This document shows positions 44,201 to 52,596 of a DNA stretch of 64,000 nt, in pieces. The stretch covers positions 1 to 64,000 of the forward strand of contig NZ_DATGKU010000117.1 of the NCBI RefSeq assembly GCF_035294505.1, read 5' to 3'. Position 1 is the first letter of the stretch. Every line of letters starts with the position of its first letter. Position numbers and translations under genes: made by a program. The notes below the pieces were generated by a model. That model had not been told where the DNA came from, did no database searches, and saw only the letters and a program-made list of their open reading frames with translations. The stretch is from Chthonomonas sp035294505 (lineage in GTDB: Bacteria; Armatimonadota; Chthonomonadetes; Chthonomonadales; Chthonomonadaceae).

Positions 44201-44425
44201 GGCGACGGAACCTACGGCATCCTCAATCGGTTTGGTGACCTCTGTTTCGACCTCCGAGGGCGCCGCTCCTGGATAGACAGTTGTTATGGTGATGGTCGGA
44301 ATCGTCACGCGTGGATTGAGGTCTATGGGGAGATGGAAGTAGGCAAAAATGCCCAGTGCCGTTATGGCGAGCAGCACCATCCACACAAGCAGGGGGCGTG
44401 ATATGGCGAGACGGGTAATCCACAT
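41198..44425 (-). CDS. RND efflux pump inner-membrane protein (HAE1 family)
   Basis: The 1075-residue pump has the AcrB-type layout: N-terminal RPLLVWMVLLAITALGIFAYF helix, a large periplasmic loop, TM4 with SVGILVDDSIVVLES (two proton-relay aspartates), a second periplasmic domain, and a C-terminal AIGVIMLLGLMGRNAILLL/GATRLRPILMTT helix set. It carries out proton-driven export in a tripartite complex. It ends the seven-gene run that starts with hpnH. Substrates could be drugs, lipids or hopanoids; the context suggests the last. Confidence 0.95.
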   Translation of the reverse strand: MWITRLAISRPLLVWMVLLAITALGIFAYFHLPIDLNPRVTIPTITITTVYPGAAPSEVETEVTKPIEDAVGSVAGLKNVYSSSQPDVSIISMDFVAGTDVARALATVRQHLQSVHLPAGAQTPQVSPLDINAQPVLYLGLESPSLNSFHLRQLADDVIAPQLRREPGVGTVEVYGGRTREIDIRVDPLRLQENHLTLADVINSLQMGGHDVPAGSIVQGQQQIEVRFASAYTSLQALRNTVLLPSTPPPSLSTPTATPPSPPLTLADVADVSEGYAPQTVITRINGHEGVSLVVVKAADASAVTVVEELQKALAQLRSVLPPEVHIITLQNTATIVREALQDVDFSLILGAFLAMGVVLLFLHNLRGTLIVSLAIPTCIIATFLVMYLVGFTLNQMTLLALSLSVGILVDDSIVVLESITRHLNRGETPIKAAYRGRAEIGFASLAITLTDVVVFVPIAFTGGIVGSFFKQFGLSIVFATLFSLLVSFTLTPMLASTWYRSGETIGARRGIYRVLEGLYVKLENRYRHLLGVAMRHRWAVLAGGGIILAAVVWFALPHLGFEFLPGVDQGQLSITIEMPPGSSLSATDRIAAQVERAIAAIPETAHTATTVGQILGGFGSIPQQGPQFAQINVQLKPRANVFARWLHLHLSGTRLKSDSAVAQELQADLAPLAQTSGARIVATAVRSVVGVTQPIDIQLRGADTQKLAQFAAVVRDRLANIPGVLNPDVSVRTGKPEVTATIVPFRAASFNLPPLQAGTILHEAIAGASPAVYRDGDKDIPLRVHLSGFDHGNLQQVGNIVIGYDSFGQPILLADVADLSLHSSPTSIERQNGERMVAVTADLAPNAPLGNIQQRIQRQILNKLPHAGIKIHWGGDAETLNENVVPFATSVAMAALLVYVVMAILFNNPGTPFVIMFTLPMALAGALGALVLTGETLSLVAAIGVIMLLGLMGRNAILLLDYTNTLRSRGEPRDLAIQEAGATRLRPILMTTIATILGMLPIALRIGQASEIRAPMAIVVIGGLLVSTLLTLVAIPVIYTLFDDLVLWARQHLAYPTRPPKNVEKPASQRVGER

Positions 44426-44434
44426 AGTAGCGGC

Positions 44435-45736
44435 CTACGGAAGCATAACCAGAATTCGGGCACTTTGGCCGATCCTCAGCCCCGCAGGAAGGTGGAGAAA
44501 AGAGAAATGCACACGGAACGAGCGACCATCCGGCTCGGCCACCGGGGATATATAAGTAAGTTTGGCTGCATAGGCGGCGCCCGGATGGCTGTCCAAAAAA
44601 ACCTTTGCCGCTTGGCCGATATGCAGCAGTGGGAGTTGACGCGCGAGCGCTAAGGCCTCTACATAGGGGTGATTTGTGGAGACCACGGCAAGCAGAGGTA
44701 AGCCAGGCTGCACAATGTCTCCGGTATGAACCGCCAGGTCGGTAACAATGCCCTCGATGGGGCTGATGAGTTGGTTCGCCCTATAAACGGATTTGGCGGC
44801 AACTAAAGCGGCATGGGCTTGTTGAACGGCATCTCGGGCGGCGGCGACATCGTGTTGAGCGATTGCGATGACTTGAAGACGCGCTTTGGCGGCTGCTTGA
44901 ACCGCTTGTTGTGCCTGCTGAACCCCGAATTTCGCCTGATCGAGGTCTTGCTGCGCAAGAGCCACGCGATAGGGTAGGGAACCACCGGGAGCAGCCATGG
45001 TCTGTTGCAGTTGCGCTTTGGCCGCCCTGAGATCGGCTTCAGCGGTCTCCACTTGGGCTTGCGCCCCTTGCAGTTGCATCTGCGAGACGCCTCCAACCGA
45101 GGCAAGCTGTTGTAGCGAGCGAAGGTTTTTTTGAGCTTGTTCAAGCTCGATCTTCGCTTTTTGCACGTTGGCGGTTGCGGCAACGGCATCGGCGTTATTG
45201 GCGTCCTGGGCCGCGCGCAGGGCAGTTTGCGCCTGCTGCTCCTTTTGCTGGGCTTGTTGAAGGGCTGCCTGGGCGGTGTGCAGATCGCTATCGGCTTTGA
45301 GTTGTTGGGCCTTAGCACCCACAATGGCCTTACGAAGTTGATCTTGCGCGGCGCGATAGCCGGCCTCGGCCTGATCCCATTGGGCGCGTGTTTGGGTATC
45401 GTCAAGGACAATGAGGGGTTGGCCGGCGGCAACATGATCACCGTTGTGTACAAGAACCGTAAGGGCTTTGGTTGGCTGTGAGATAGAGAGCGTAGCTCGG
45501 TCGGAGGTTTGAATAAGCCCGATCAGTTGCAGAGGTTCTGGCTTTGAGGCTATGGACTGATCGAGGCTTTTGGTGGCTGTGGATGCCGTGGTAGAGGTTG
45601 GCGTGAGTTCGGGAGCAGCGGCTGGTTTAGAAGCCGTTGGCATCTCTTGGCGTGCACAGGCCATAAGCACTGTGACCAAGAGACCTATAAGTGCTATGGG
45701 CATAAGGAATCGGCAGCGGTTGACGAAGCTTTGCAT
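44435..45736 (-). CDS. RND membrane fusion protein (HlyD/AcrA-type lipoprotein)
   Basis: The 433-residue protein has a lipoprotein signal with the lipid Cys in LMACAR (near residue 28), a lipoyl half with VLVHNGDHVAAGQPLIVLDD, a very long Ala/Gln-rich coiled coil (about 130-325), and the second lipoyl half with SPIEGIVTDLAVHTGDIVQPGLPL. It links the RND pump to TolC. It starts 5 bases after tolC ends and stops 9 bases before the pump gene. Confidence 0.93.
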   Translation of the reverse strand: MQSFVNRCRFLMPIALIGLLVTVLMACARQEMPTASKPAAAPELTPTSTTASTATKSLDQSIASKPEPLQLIGLIQTSDRATLSISQPTKALTVLVHNGDHVAAGQPLIVLDDTQTRAQWDQAEAGYRAAQDQLRKAIVGAKAQQLKADSDLHTAQAALQQAQQKEQQAQTALRAAQDANNADAVAATANVQKAKIELEQAQKNLRSLQQLASVGGVSQMQLQGAQAQVETAEADLRAAKAQLQQTMAAPGGSLPYRVALAQQDLDQAKFGVQQAQQAVQAAAKARLQVIAIAQHDVAAARDAVQQAHAALVAAKSVYRANQLISPIEGIVTDLAVHTGDIVQPGLPLLAVVSTNHPYVEALALARQLPLLHIGQAAKVFLDSHPGAAYAAKLTYISPVAEPDGRSFRVHFSFLHLPAGLRIGQSARILVMLP

Positions 45737-45741
45737 GATAT

Positions 45742-47049
45742 CTACTTAGAAATTTGTTGTGGAACGAGAGTCCCCTGAGCGTACCGAAAAGCGAATTCGG
45801 CCGCGATCAGAGCGTACTGTGCTTGAAGTTCGCTCTGTTGTGCCATGGTGTAGTCCTGGCGGGCGTTCTTTATATCAAGTGCCGTGCCTTGTCCTACTTC
45901 GTAGGCTTTCTCGGCAACGGTTAAACTAGCCTTGCTGCTCTCTAACTGAACTTGGGCTAGGGCTAGCTGCGCTTTTGCCTCTTCCATCTGCTGCCAAGCC
46001 TGTGTTACATCGAGAACAACACCGGACAAGGCGTCTTTCCGAAGGGCCACGAGGCGTTCGACGGCATTTTCGGCCTGCGTTCTATCTGCTTTACGCTCCC
46101 CTCTGTCCAACAGTTGCCAATGCAGTTCGATGGTAGCGGCCGCATAGTGTTCTGGCACGAGAGCCGTACGAGTTTGTTCGGCCAGTTCGGCATGAAAGCT
46201 AAGAGAGGGTTGCGTTGCGAGGCGAGCCAGAGAGAGGCCGGCTTTAGCGGCCTGCAGTTGGAGGTTAAGAAGCAGCAGGTCGGGGCGCTGGGTTTGCGCT
46301 GTGGCGATGGCCTCCTCCGGGGAAGGGGGCGGTTCCGGCAACGAGGCCGGAGGCACGATCTGGATGGGGGCTTCTAGGGGGCGCCCTAGAAGCCGATTGA
46401 GGTTCATTTTTGCTAGGTGGTAGGCTCCTTGCGCTTTAGCCAAGCCCAGCTCGGCCTCGGCAGTTTGAGATTGCGCCAGGGTGCGATCCACCGGTTTGCC
46501 GAACCCTGCAGTAATTTGCTGTTCCACAAGCGCGGCATACTGTTTCGCGAACGCGATCCCCTCCTCCGCCGCTTTGAGGCCGGCCTGAGCGCGTAGCAGG
46601 TCCACACAGGCCTTTGCGACAGAAAGGGCAATGTCGGCCAGCTCTTTGCGATAGTTTTGCTGAGCGATGGCGCGTTCGGCTAGATAGCGCTCTTTGGCGG
46701 CACCTAGCCCGGCACGATAGAGAGGCTGGTCGAACTCCAGCTTCACCTGACCGAACTGCTCGGGAAGGATTGGAGACGCGGAGATGCCGGGAAGTCGCAC
46801 CTCCGGGCCCTGCTCGGTGCCGGATGCGGTTGCAGTGATAGAGGGGCGAGCCACCGGGCGGTCGGGGGCGGCAGCGGCCTCCGCAGAGGCCAACTCGTAG
46901 CGAGCTGCTTGCGCTTGCGGGCTTTGTTGAAGTGCGATTTGGATGGCCTGAGAGATGGTGAGCGAGGTGGCCGCCTCCTGTGCAGGGCATGGAGATATGC
47001 TGCACACCATGAGCATGGCCACTACAACGAAGCAAGCCCGAGCGATCAT
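45742..47049 (-). CDS. Outer membrane efflux protein, TolC family
   Basis: The 435-residue protein has a signal peptide ending near residue 24, and two OEP repeats with Ala/Gln/Leu-rich helices (TISQAIQIALQQSPQAQAARYE first, then AIATAQTQRPDLLLLNLQLQ). It would form the outer-membrane tunnel of the pump. Its ATG overlaps the hpnG stop as ATGA, so it is translated with the hopanoid gene upstream. Confidence 0.93.
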   Translation of the reverse strand: MIARACFVVVAMLMVCSISPCPAQEAATSLTISQAIQIALQQSPQAQAARYELASAEAAAAPDRPVARPSITATASGTEQGPEVRLPGISASPILPEQFGQVKLEFDQPLYRAGLGAAKERYLAERAIAQQNYRKELADIALSVAKACVDLLRAQAGLKAAEEGIAFAKQYAALVEQQITAGFGKPVDRTLAQSQTAEAELGLAKAQGAYHLAKMNLNRLLGRPLEAPIQIVPPASLPEPPPSPEEAIATAQTQRPDLLLLNLQLQAAKAGLSLARLATQPSLSFHAELAEQTRTALVPEHYAAATIELHWQLLDRGERKADRTQAENAVERLVALRKDALSGVVLDVTQAWQQMEEAKAQLALAQVQLESSKASLTVAEKAYEVGQGTALDIKNARQDYTMAQQSELQAQYALIAAEFAFRYAQGTLVPQQISK

Positions 47050-47753
47050 GGGCGAGGCTCCTGCAGTGCAGCGATAAGATTTTGAAGGTATAACGCGAGC
47101 CTCTTCGCGGCGATGGCAGCTCTCTTGCCCAATAGATAGAGTTCTGGTAGGTTGTGGGGCTGTTTTAAGATGGCAAGAAGGAACGGAAAAGGACGAATAC
47201 GACCTTGTGTGTCGGTAAGTACATTAAAATCAAAGGGCATACGGTTCTGATAGCCGTCCGTAATGGCGCGTACGACGATCCAAGGACAGTTATGTATGCT
47301 GGCAATTTGCGCTGCGCCGAAGCTTTCCATATCGATTCCTAAGGGTTTTTCTGGGTAGATTGCAGAGAGCTTCTGCAAAAAGGCGCTTTTTTCCGTCGCG
47401 TTTAGCAGAACGCGGTCTCCCGTTGCTAAAGGGCCTATATGTAGGCGAACCGACGGAGGCACGACTTGCTGCGCTTGCCTAAACACATCGGCATGAGGCC
47501 TATAGACCTGTGGCGCTGCCGCTCCCCCGTCGAGTACCTGGTTAGCCAGTAACAGCGTGCCCGGCACAACCTCTTCCGCTAAGCCGCCGCCAAATCCGCA
47601 GATGATAAGGCACCGAACGCCTTGTGCAAGGAGCTGCTGTGCGCCCCGTGCTGCATTTTCCCTGCCGGCGCCGGAGCAGTGAACGATGAGATTTTGTTGC
47701 GCCGCTTCCATCGGCCGGAAAGGCCTTCTCTCTTGGGGCAGCGCGAATAGCAC
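47046..47753 (-). CDS. hpnG: Hopanoid-associated phosphorylase-type protein (HpnG-like)
   Basis: The product belongs to the nucleoside phosphorylase/nucleosidase fold: ICGFGGGL (glycine loop), GIDMESFGAAQIA (the ribose-binding Met-Glu-Ser) and RAITDG. HpnG removes adenine from adenosylhopane to give the ribosyl product. Linkage to hpnA and hpnH supports this over MTA or futalosine nucleosidases. The annotated GTG start leaves the first strand truncated. An in-frame CTG at 47765, 6 bases after GAGGAA, would restore the usual M-R-I-G-V-L-F-A-L-P start and may be the real one. Confidence 0.82.
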   Translation of the reverse strand: MLFALPQERRPFRPMEAAQQNLIVHCSGAGRENAARGAQQLLAQGVRCLIICGFGGGLAEEVVPGTLLLANQVLDGGAAAPQVYRPHADVFRQAQQVVPPSVRLHIGPLATGDRVLLNATEKSAFLQKLSAIYPEKPLGIDMESFGAAQIASIHNCPWIVVRAITDGYQNRMPFDFNVLTDTQGRIRPFPFLLAILKQPHNLPELYLLGKRAAIAAKRLALYLQNLIAALQEPRP

Positions 47754-47780
47754 GCCGATTCGCAGTCGTGCTTCCTCGTG

Positions 47781-48710
47781 TTAGGATGGCTGCGCCACAG
47801 GCTCTTCCGAAGGAGGCGCGATGTCACATTCAAGCACCTTTTGACGCACGGCCTCAACGAGGTCTTCAGGAGTAGAGAGACCGGAAGCGATCCCGACGGT
47901 TTTACAGTTGGCCAACACCTCGAGGGGCAGCTCTTCGGCGTTTTGGACATGAATGGTATTGGGGTTATAGTGTCGGCATAGCGCGGCCAGTTCCATGGTA
48001 TTGGCGCTTGTACGAGAGCCGACCACGATCATCAAATCCACTTTTTGAGCCAGCTCGATGGCGTCATCCTGTCGGTTTTGCACGGGACGGCAGATCGTGT
48101 TGATGATGCGTATCTCCTTGCACATCATCAACATCTCGTTGATGATTTTATGACACAGTTCGAGCGCGTGAGTCGTTTGAAAGATCACGCCGACTTTGCG
48201 CAGGAGTTTGAAGTTTTTCTTGGCCTCATGAAGTTCCTCAACGCTATCAATCACAAGGGCCGGGTTTTCCAGTGAACCAAGGATGCCTTTGATCTCGGCG
48301 TGGTTTTTATCTCCGATGATCACGACCTGATAGCCGTCTCGCTCCAGAATTTGTGCGGCCTCCTGTGCCCGTAAGACGATGGGACAGGTGGCATCCACGA
48401 CCTCGATGCCCTGCGTCTTAGCTTCCTCGATCTTCGCTTTAGGGAGGCCATGAGCGCGGATAACCATGGTTCCACCGCGGCTCTGCGTATAGTCCTCGAC
48501 TTTCCGAAGGCCTTTGCTTTCGAGTTCATCGGTAACACGTTTGTTATGAACAAGGTCACCGAGGATAAACACGTCTTTGCGTTCATCGAGGGCTTGACGG
48601 GTGAGATTGATGGCGCGTTTAACGCCAAAGCAGAAGCCCACCTCGCTGGCCATGATCACGGTTCGGCCAGACGGTGTGCTGGCCACATTATGGTTTTTGT
48701 TTTTTGGCAT
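47781..48710 (-). CDS. ispH: 4-hydroxy-3-methylbut-2-enyl diphosphate reductase
   Basis: IspH makes IPP and DMAPP in the final MEP step. The 309-residue protein has the three cluster cysteines: EVGFCFGVKRAI (Cys27), VVDATCPIV (Cys109) and NTICRPVQNRQ (Cys207), plus the AHG and QTTHA blocks. ATG 48710 is chosen over the earlier 48740 because AGGAGAAAGG lies 3-6 bases upstream, and the N-terminus fits. It overlaps hpnA by 23 bases. Isoprenoid precursors feed squalene and hopene. Confidence 0.95.
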   Translation of the reverse strand: MPKNKNHNVASTPSGRTVIMASEVGFCFGVKRAINLTRQALDERKDVFILGDLVHNKRVTDELESKGLRKVEDYTQSRGGTMVIRAHGLPKAKIEEAKTQGIEVVDATCPIVLRAQEAAQILERDGYQVVIIGDKNHAEIKGILGSLENPALVIDSVEELHEAKKNFKLLRKVGVIFQTTHALELCHKIINEMLMMCKEIRIINTICRPVQNRQDDAIELAQKVDLMIVVGSRTSANTMELAALCRHYNPNTIHVQNAEELPLEVLANCKTVGIASGLSTPEDLVEAVRQKVLECDIAPPSEEPVAQPS

Positions 48711-49698
48711 AACCTTTCTCCTGAAACCAAGCCACTGCACGGGCGAGCGCGTTTTCTATGGGCGATTGGGGCATTCCCAGTTCCCGCACAGCGCGCGTTG
48801 AGTCGAAATACATTTTGTATCGGGCCATTTTCACCCCTTCAAAGGGATGCGTCGGCTCTTTTTTCAGCAACCCGGCGACCAGAAGGTTTTCTAGGCCTAC
48901 GACGCACCAGGCCACGGCATAGGGCAGACGAAGGCGCGGGGCGGGTAGCCCCGATATCTGAGCGAGCATTTCTAACATCTGCCTCAAAGTTACATTACGA
49001 TGTCCGAGAATATAACGTTGACCGGTGCGCCCTTTTTCCGCAGCCAGCAGAATACCTTCCGCCACGTCCCGTACATCCACAAGGTTCAAGCCGGTGTCTA
49101 CATAAGCGGGCAAACGCCGGTTGAGAAAATCCACGATGATACGGCCTGTAGGGGTTGGTTTAATGTCGTTTTCACCCACGGGCGTGCTTGGGTTCACGAT
49201 GACCACATCCAGACCCTCTGCGGCAAATTGGCGGGCAACCTCCTCGGCCAAGAATTTCGAGCGTTTATAGTGGCCGATCATGTCGGCCAAGGTTACCGGT
49301 GTCTCTTCGTTTCCGGGCGAACCATCGCGAGGGATACCCAGTACCCCTACGGTGCTCGTATAGACCACGCGCCTTACGCCGGCATCGCGGGCTGCGGTTA
49401 GGAGGTTTTTTGTGCCCTCCACATTTGCTCGGTAAAGCTGTTGTGGATCACGCGCCCAGAGACGATAGTCCGCGGCTACATGGTATACCACATCGCAACC
49501 GGTTACCGCTCTGCGAAGCGAGGCGATATCGGTTAGGTCGCCACACACCTCTTCGTAAATCGCCGGGTTAAGGGCGCAAAGATTCTCTCGGCGACTCGTC
49601 GGGCGGGTAAGCACCCGAATAGGATGGCCGCGCTCTGTAAGCAGACGAGCCACGTGAAAACCGACAAAGCCGGTGGCACCGGTAACCAGCGAAGGCAT
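48688..49698 (-). CDS. hpnA: Hopanoid-associated sugar epimerase HpnA
   Basis: An extended SDR protein of 336 residues. The NAD-binding VTGATGFVGFHVARLL lies at the start (residues 5-20), VYHVAADYRLWA near 71 is typical of HpnA, and the catalytic Y-x-x-x-K is in HYKRSK near 147. The C-terminal domain has the sugar-binding block VNPSTPVGEND. HpnA-type proteins are found in hopanoid clusters, and probably process the sugar side chain. It starts 5 bases after hpnH. Confidence 0.92.
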   Translation of the reverse strand: MPSLVTGATGFVGFHVARLLTERGHPIRVLTRPTSRRENLCALNPAIYEEVCGDLTDIASLRRAVTGCDVVYHVAADYRLWARDPQQLYRANVEGTKNLLTAARDAGVRRVVYTSTVGVLGIPRDGSPGNEETPVTLADMIGHYKRSKFLAEEVARQFAAEGLDVVIVNPSTPVGENDIKPTPTGRIIVDFLNRRLPAYVDTGLNLVDVRDVAEGILLAAEKGRTGQRYILGHRNVTLRQMLEMLAQISGLPAPRLRLPYAVAWCVVGLENLLVAGLLKKEPTHPFEGVKMARYKMYFDSTRAVRELGMPQSPIENALARAVAWFQEKGYAKKQKP

Positions 49699-49703
49699 GT
49701 GTT

Positions 49704-50702
49704 TTATTTAAGCGACCAGGCGGCGAGCTGCAGTTTCCCTTTGAGAGTTTTCATGGCTTCGGTGACGGCACTATGCTCGAAACCGCTATGCATTTTGCAG
49801 TTTTGGCAGCGCGGATCTAGACGCGATTCCCAATACTCCCAGTTGGTGGTGTTCCAGAAGGTCTCCCAATCCGGGATGTAGCGATCGCCGATCAGATAGC
49901 AAGGCGACTTCCACCCCATGGGGGTATAGTTGACGGTAGACCAAGGCGAACAGGGCAGTTCGCGTAAACCGGCTGCGAATTCGAGAAAGATGGGAGTGGC
50001 ACAGACTTTGTATTTGCCGGCAAAGCTGCGTATCTGTCGAAACTTTTCATGAATCTGTTCTCGGGTAAGAAAGATGTCGCGCTCCACGCTTTCGTATTCA
50101 TAGCCCGGCGAAACGAGGATACCCTGAGCTTTCAGTTCATCCACCAGTTTGCAGAGCGCCTCAACCTCTTCTACCGAGGTCTCTTTATATACGGTGGTGT
50201 TGATATAGACATAGTAGCCCAGCTCGGCGGCGCGCTTCATCATCTCGACGGCTTTGTCGAACACGCCGGCACGGTTACACACGTAATCGTGTGTTTCACG
50301 AAGCCCATCGAGGTGGATCATAATGAAGAGGCGCGGATCGGGTGGTATAACGCCAAATACTTTCGTATCGAGTTTGAGGGCGTTCGTGCAGAGAATAACG
50401 TATTTGTCGCGTGCAAATAGCCCTTCGATCAACTCTTTAAGTTCTGGATAGAGGGTAGGCTCGCCTCCACAGAGGTTCACAATAGGGGCGCCACAGTCGT
50501 CAACCGCTTTGAGGCAGGTTTCCACGCTGAGACGATCTTTTAGTTTGCCGGTATGCCGCTCTACGGAGCAGCCGATGCAGGCCAAGTTGCAAGTGTAGAG
50601 GGGCTCAAGCATGAGCACTGTGGGGTAGCGGGTTATGCCCGCCTTTTCCATTTTTGCGCGATGGCGGGCTTGCGCCATCATGAACCCTATAGGATAACGC
50701 AT
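49704..50702 (-). CDS. hpnH: Hopanoid biosynthesis radical SAM protein HpnH
   Basis: HpnH couples 5'-deoxyadenosyl to diploptene, forming adenosylhopane. The 332-residue protein has the 4Fe-4S radical SAM motif C-x3-C-x2-C (Cys38, Cys42, Cys45, in YTCNLACIGC), then the GGEPTLYPE block and the ILCTNALKL strand. Its C-terminal CQNCKMHSGFEHSA block is typical of HpnH. AAGGAGG lies ahead of the ATG. It heads the seven-gene run. Confidence 0.95.
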   Translation of the reverse strand: MRYPIGFMMAQARHRAKMEKAGITRYPTVLMLEPLYTCNLACIGCSVERHTGKLKDRLSVETCLKAVDDCGAPIVNLCGGEPTLYPELKELIEGLFARDKYVILCTNALKLDTKVFGVIPPDPRLFIMIHLDGLRETHDYVCNRAGVFDKAVEMMKRAAELGYYVYINTTVYKETSVEEVEALCKLVDELKAQGILVSPGYEYESVERDIFLTREQIHEKFRQIRSFAGKYKVCATPIFLEFAAGLRELPCSPWSTVNYTPMGWKSPCYLIGDRYIPDWETFWNTTNWEYWESRLDPRCQNCKMHSGFEHSAVTEAMKTLKGKLQLAAWSLK

Positions 50703-50918
50703 TGCGTGAGGAGCCTCCTTTTAATGATGTTGTATCGCCAATCTGCGGTAAAACCACCGGTTCATTTTAGGATTGTACCCTAATATTACGCTTAGGCGAG
50801 TATTTTGTGCTGCTGGACTGGCTAAGATTGCAAATAGTATCTAGTGAGCAACACAGATCATACGATGGCCTCTCCATAGCTACCAAAGAAAGCGCTGCTT
50901 TGGCCTATCTCTTCTAGG

Positions 50919-52595
50919 CTAGAAAAGCCCTATGATGCGCCCGGTATCGTCTATATCTATATTTTCGGCAGCGGGGACTTCAGGTAGGCCGGGCATGGTC
51001 ATAATATCGCCTGCAAGAGCGACGACGAATCCGGCACCTGCGGAAAGACGCAGCTCGCGAATGCGGATGGTGAAGTTGGTGGGGGCGCCTCCTGCTTTGG
51101 GGTCGTCGCTAAAAGAGTATTGTGTTTTTGCCATACAGACGCGGAGACGGCCGAACCCGTTTTTCTCTAGCCAGCGCAGTTGCGACAAGGCGGCCGGCTC
51201 CAAAGCGATGCCGTTGGCCCCATACACCCGCTTCGCGATGGTCTCCATTTTGGTGAAGAGGCTTCCTTCTTCGGTGTAGAAGGGGGTGAAGTGGGCGGGC
51301 TGCTCTAGGGCCTGTAGTACCGCTGCTGCAAGCTCCTCCCCACCTTTTCCCCCCTGTCCCCAAACATCGCAGGTGGCAACAAGCCAGTTCTTGCTTTTTG
51401 CAAAGTTGCGCACAAGTTCGATTTCTTTCGGTGTGTCTGAGGAGAAACGATTGATGGCGATGACAAAGGGGACTTTTACCTGTTGTACGATGCCCACATG
51501 ACGTTCAAGATTGGCCAATCCGTCCTCAAGTGCCGCGAGATTCTCTTCGTCAAGCTTCTGCTTGCGAACACCACCATGCATTTTGAGGGCGCGAATGGTG
51601 GCTACGATAACCACGGCATCGGGGGGTAGATTGGCGCTGGGGGCAACGATATCGCAGTACTTTTCAAAGCCGAGGTCGGCCCCGAAGCCGGCCTCGGTAA
51701 CGACGATCTCGCCCAAACGGCGTGCGAGCTTGGTGGCAATGATGCTGCTGCAACCGTGCGCGATGTTGCCAAAGGGGCCCCCGTGCACGAACGCCGGTGT
51801 TCCTTCCAAAGTTTGCACTAAATTGGGTTTGAGGGCATCGCGCAAGAGAACCGTCATAGCACCATGCACTTTGAGATCGGCAGCCGTGATCGGTTCATCG
51901 GCACCATTGCGTCCAACGACGATCTTGCCCAAGCGCTCTTTCAACTCACGAAGGTGGTTGCTGAGACACAAAATAGCCATGACTTCGGAGGCGACGGTAA
52001 TGAAAAAGCGCGATTCGCGAGGGATTCCTCCTTGTGTGCCTCCTAATCCGATGACAATATGACGCAAGGCCCGATCGTTCATGTCCACCACACGGGGGAA
52101 GGTAATGGTGAGAGGGTCTATGTGGAGACGATTGCCGTGATGCAAATGATTATCTATTGCGGCGGCAAGCAGATTGTGGGCGGCGCCAATGGCGTGCATG
52201 TCGCCTGTGAAATGAAGGTTGATGTCCTCCATGGGGATGACCTGAGCATGCCCGCCTCCGGCAGCGCCCCCCTTCAGGCCAAAAACCGGTCCCATGGAAG
52301 GCTCGCGAATGGCGACGATGGCGCGTTTCCCCAGTCGGCAGAGAGCCTGTCCTAAACCCACCGTCACCGTGGTTTTGCCCTCCCCGGCAGTGGTGGGTGT
52401 AATGGCGGTCATCAGCACAATTTTGCCTTCCGGGTGAGTGGAGGCGTTCAAAAGCCGATCGAGTGCAGCGTATCCTATTTTGGCTTTATAGGTGCCGTAA
52501 AGCTCAAGGTCGTTGAGAGTAAGACCCAAATCGGCTGCCACCTCAGTAATGGGGCGTGGGGTAACGGATTGGGCGATGAGGAGGTCGTTATTCAT
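50919..52595 (-). CDS. fhs: Formate-tetrahydrofolate ligase
   Basis: The enzyme makes 10-formyl-THF from formate and ATP. The 558-residue length is normal. It has TPTTAGEGKTTVTVGLGQAL (P-loop), REPSMGPVFGLKGGAAGGGHAQ, HGGPFGNIAHGC and the C-terminal GDIMTMPGLP. ATG 52595 is chosen because AAGGAG precedes it; the frame stays open to 52694. It starts 1 base after the uridine kinase stop. Confidence 0.96.
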   Translation of the reverse strand: MNNDLLIAQSVTPRPITEVAADLGLTLNDLELYGTYKAKIGYAALDRLLNASTHPEGKIVLMTAITPTTAGEGKTTVTVGLGQALCRLGKRAIVAIREPSMGPVFGLKGGAAGGGHAQVIPMEDINLHFTGDMHAIGAAHNLLAAAIDNHLHHGNRLHIDPLTITFPRVVDMNDRALRHIVIGLGGTQGGIPRESRFFITVASEVMAILCLSNHLRELKERLGKIVVGRNGADEPITAADLKVHGAMTVLLRDALKPNLVQTLEGTPAFVHGGPFGNIAHGCSSIIATKLARRLGEIVVTEAGFGADLGFEKYCDIVAPSANLPPDAVVIVATIRALKMHGGVRKQKLDEENLAALEDGLANLERHVGIVQQVKVPFVIAINRFSSDTPKEIELVRNFAKSKNWLVATCDVWGQGGKGGEELAAAVLQALEQPAHFTPFYTEEGSLFTKMETIAKRVYGANGIALEPAALSQLRWLEKNGFGRLRVCMAKTQYSFSDDPKAGGAPTNFTIRIRELRLSAGAGFVVALAGDIMTMPGLPEVPAAENIDIDDTGRIIGLF

Positions 52596-52596
52596 G

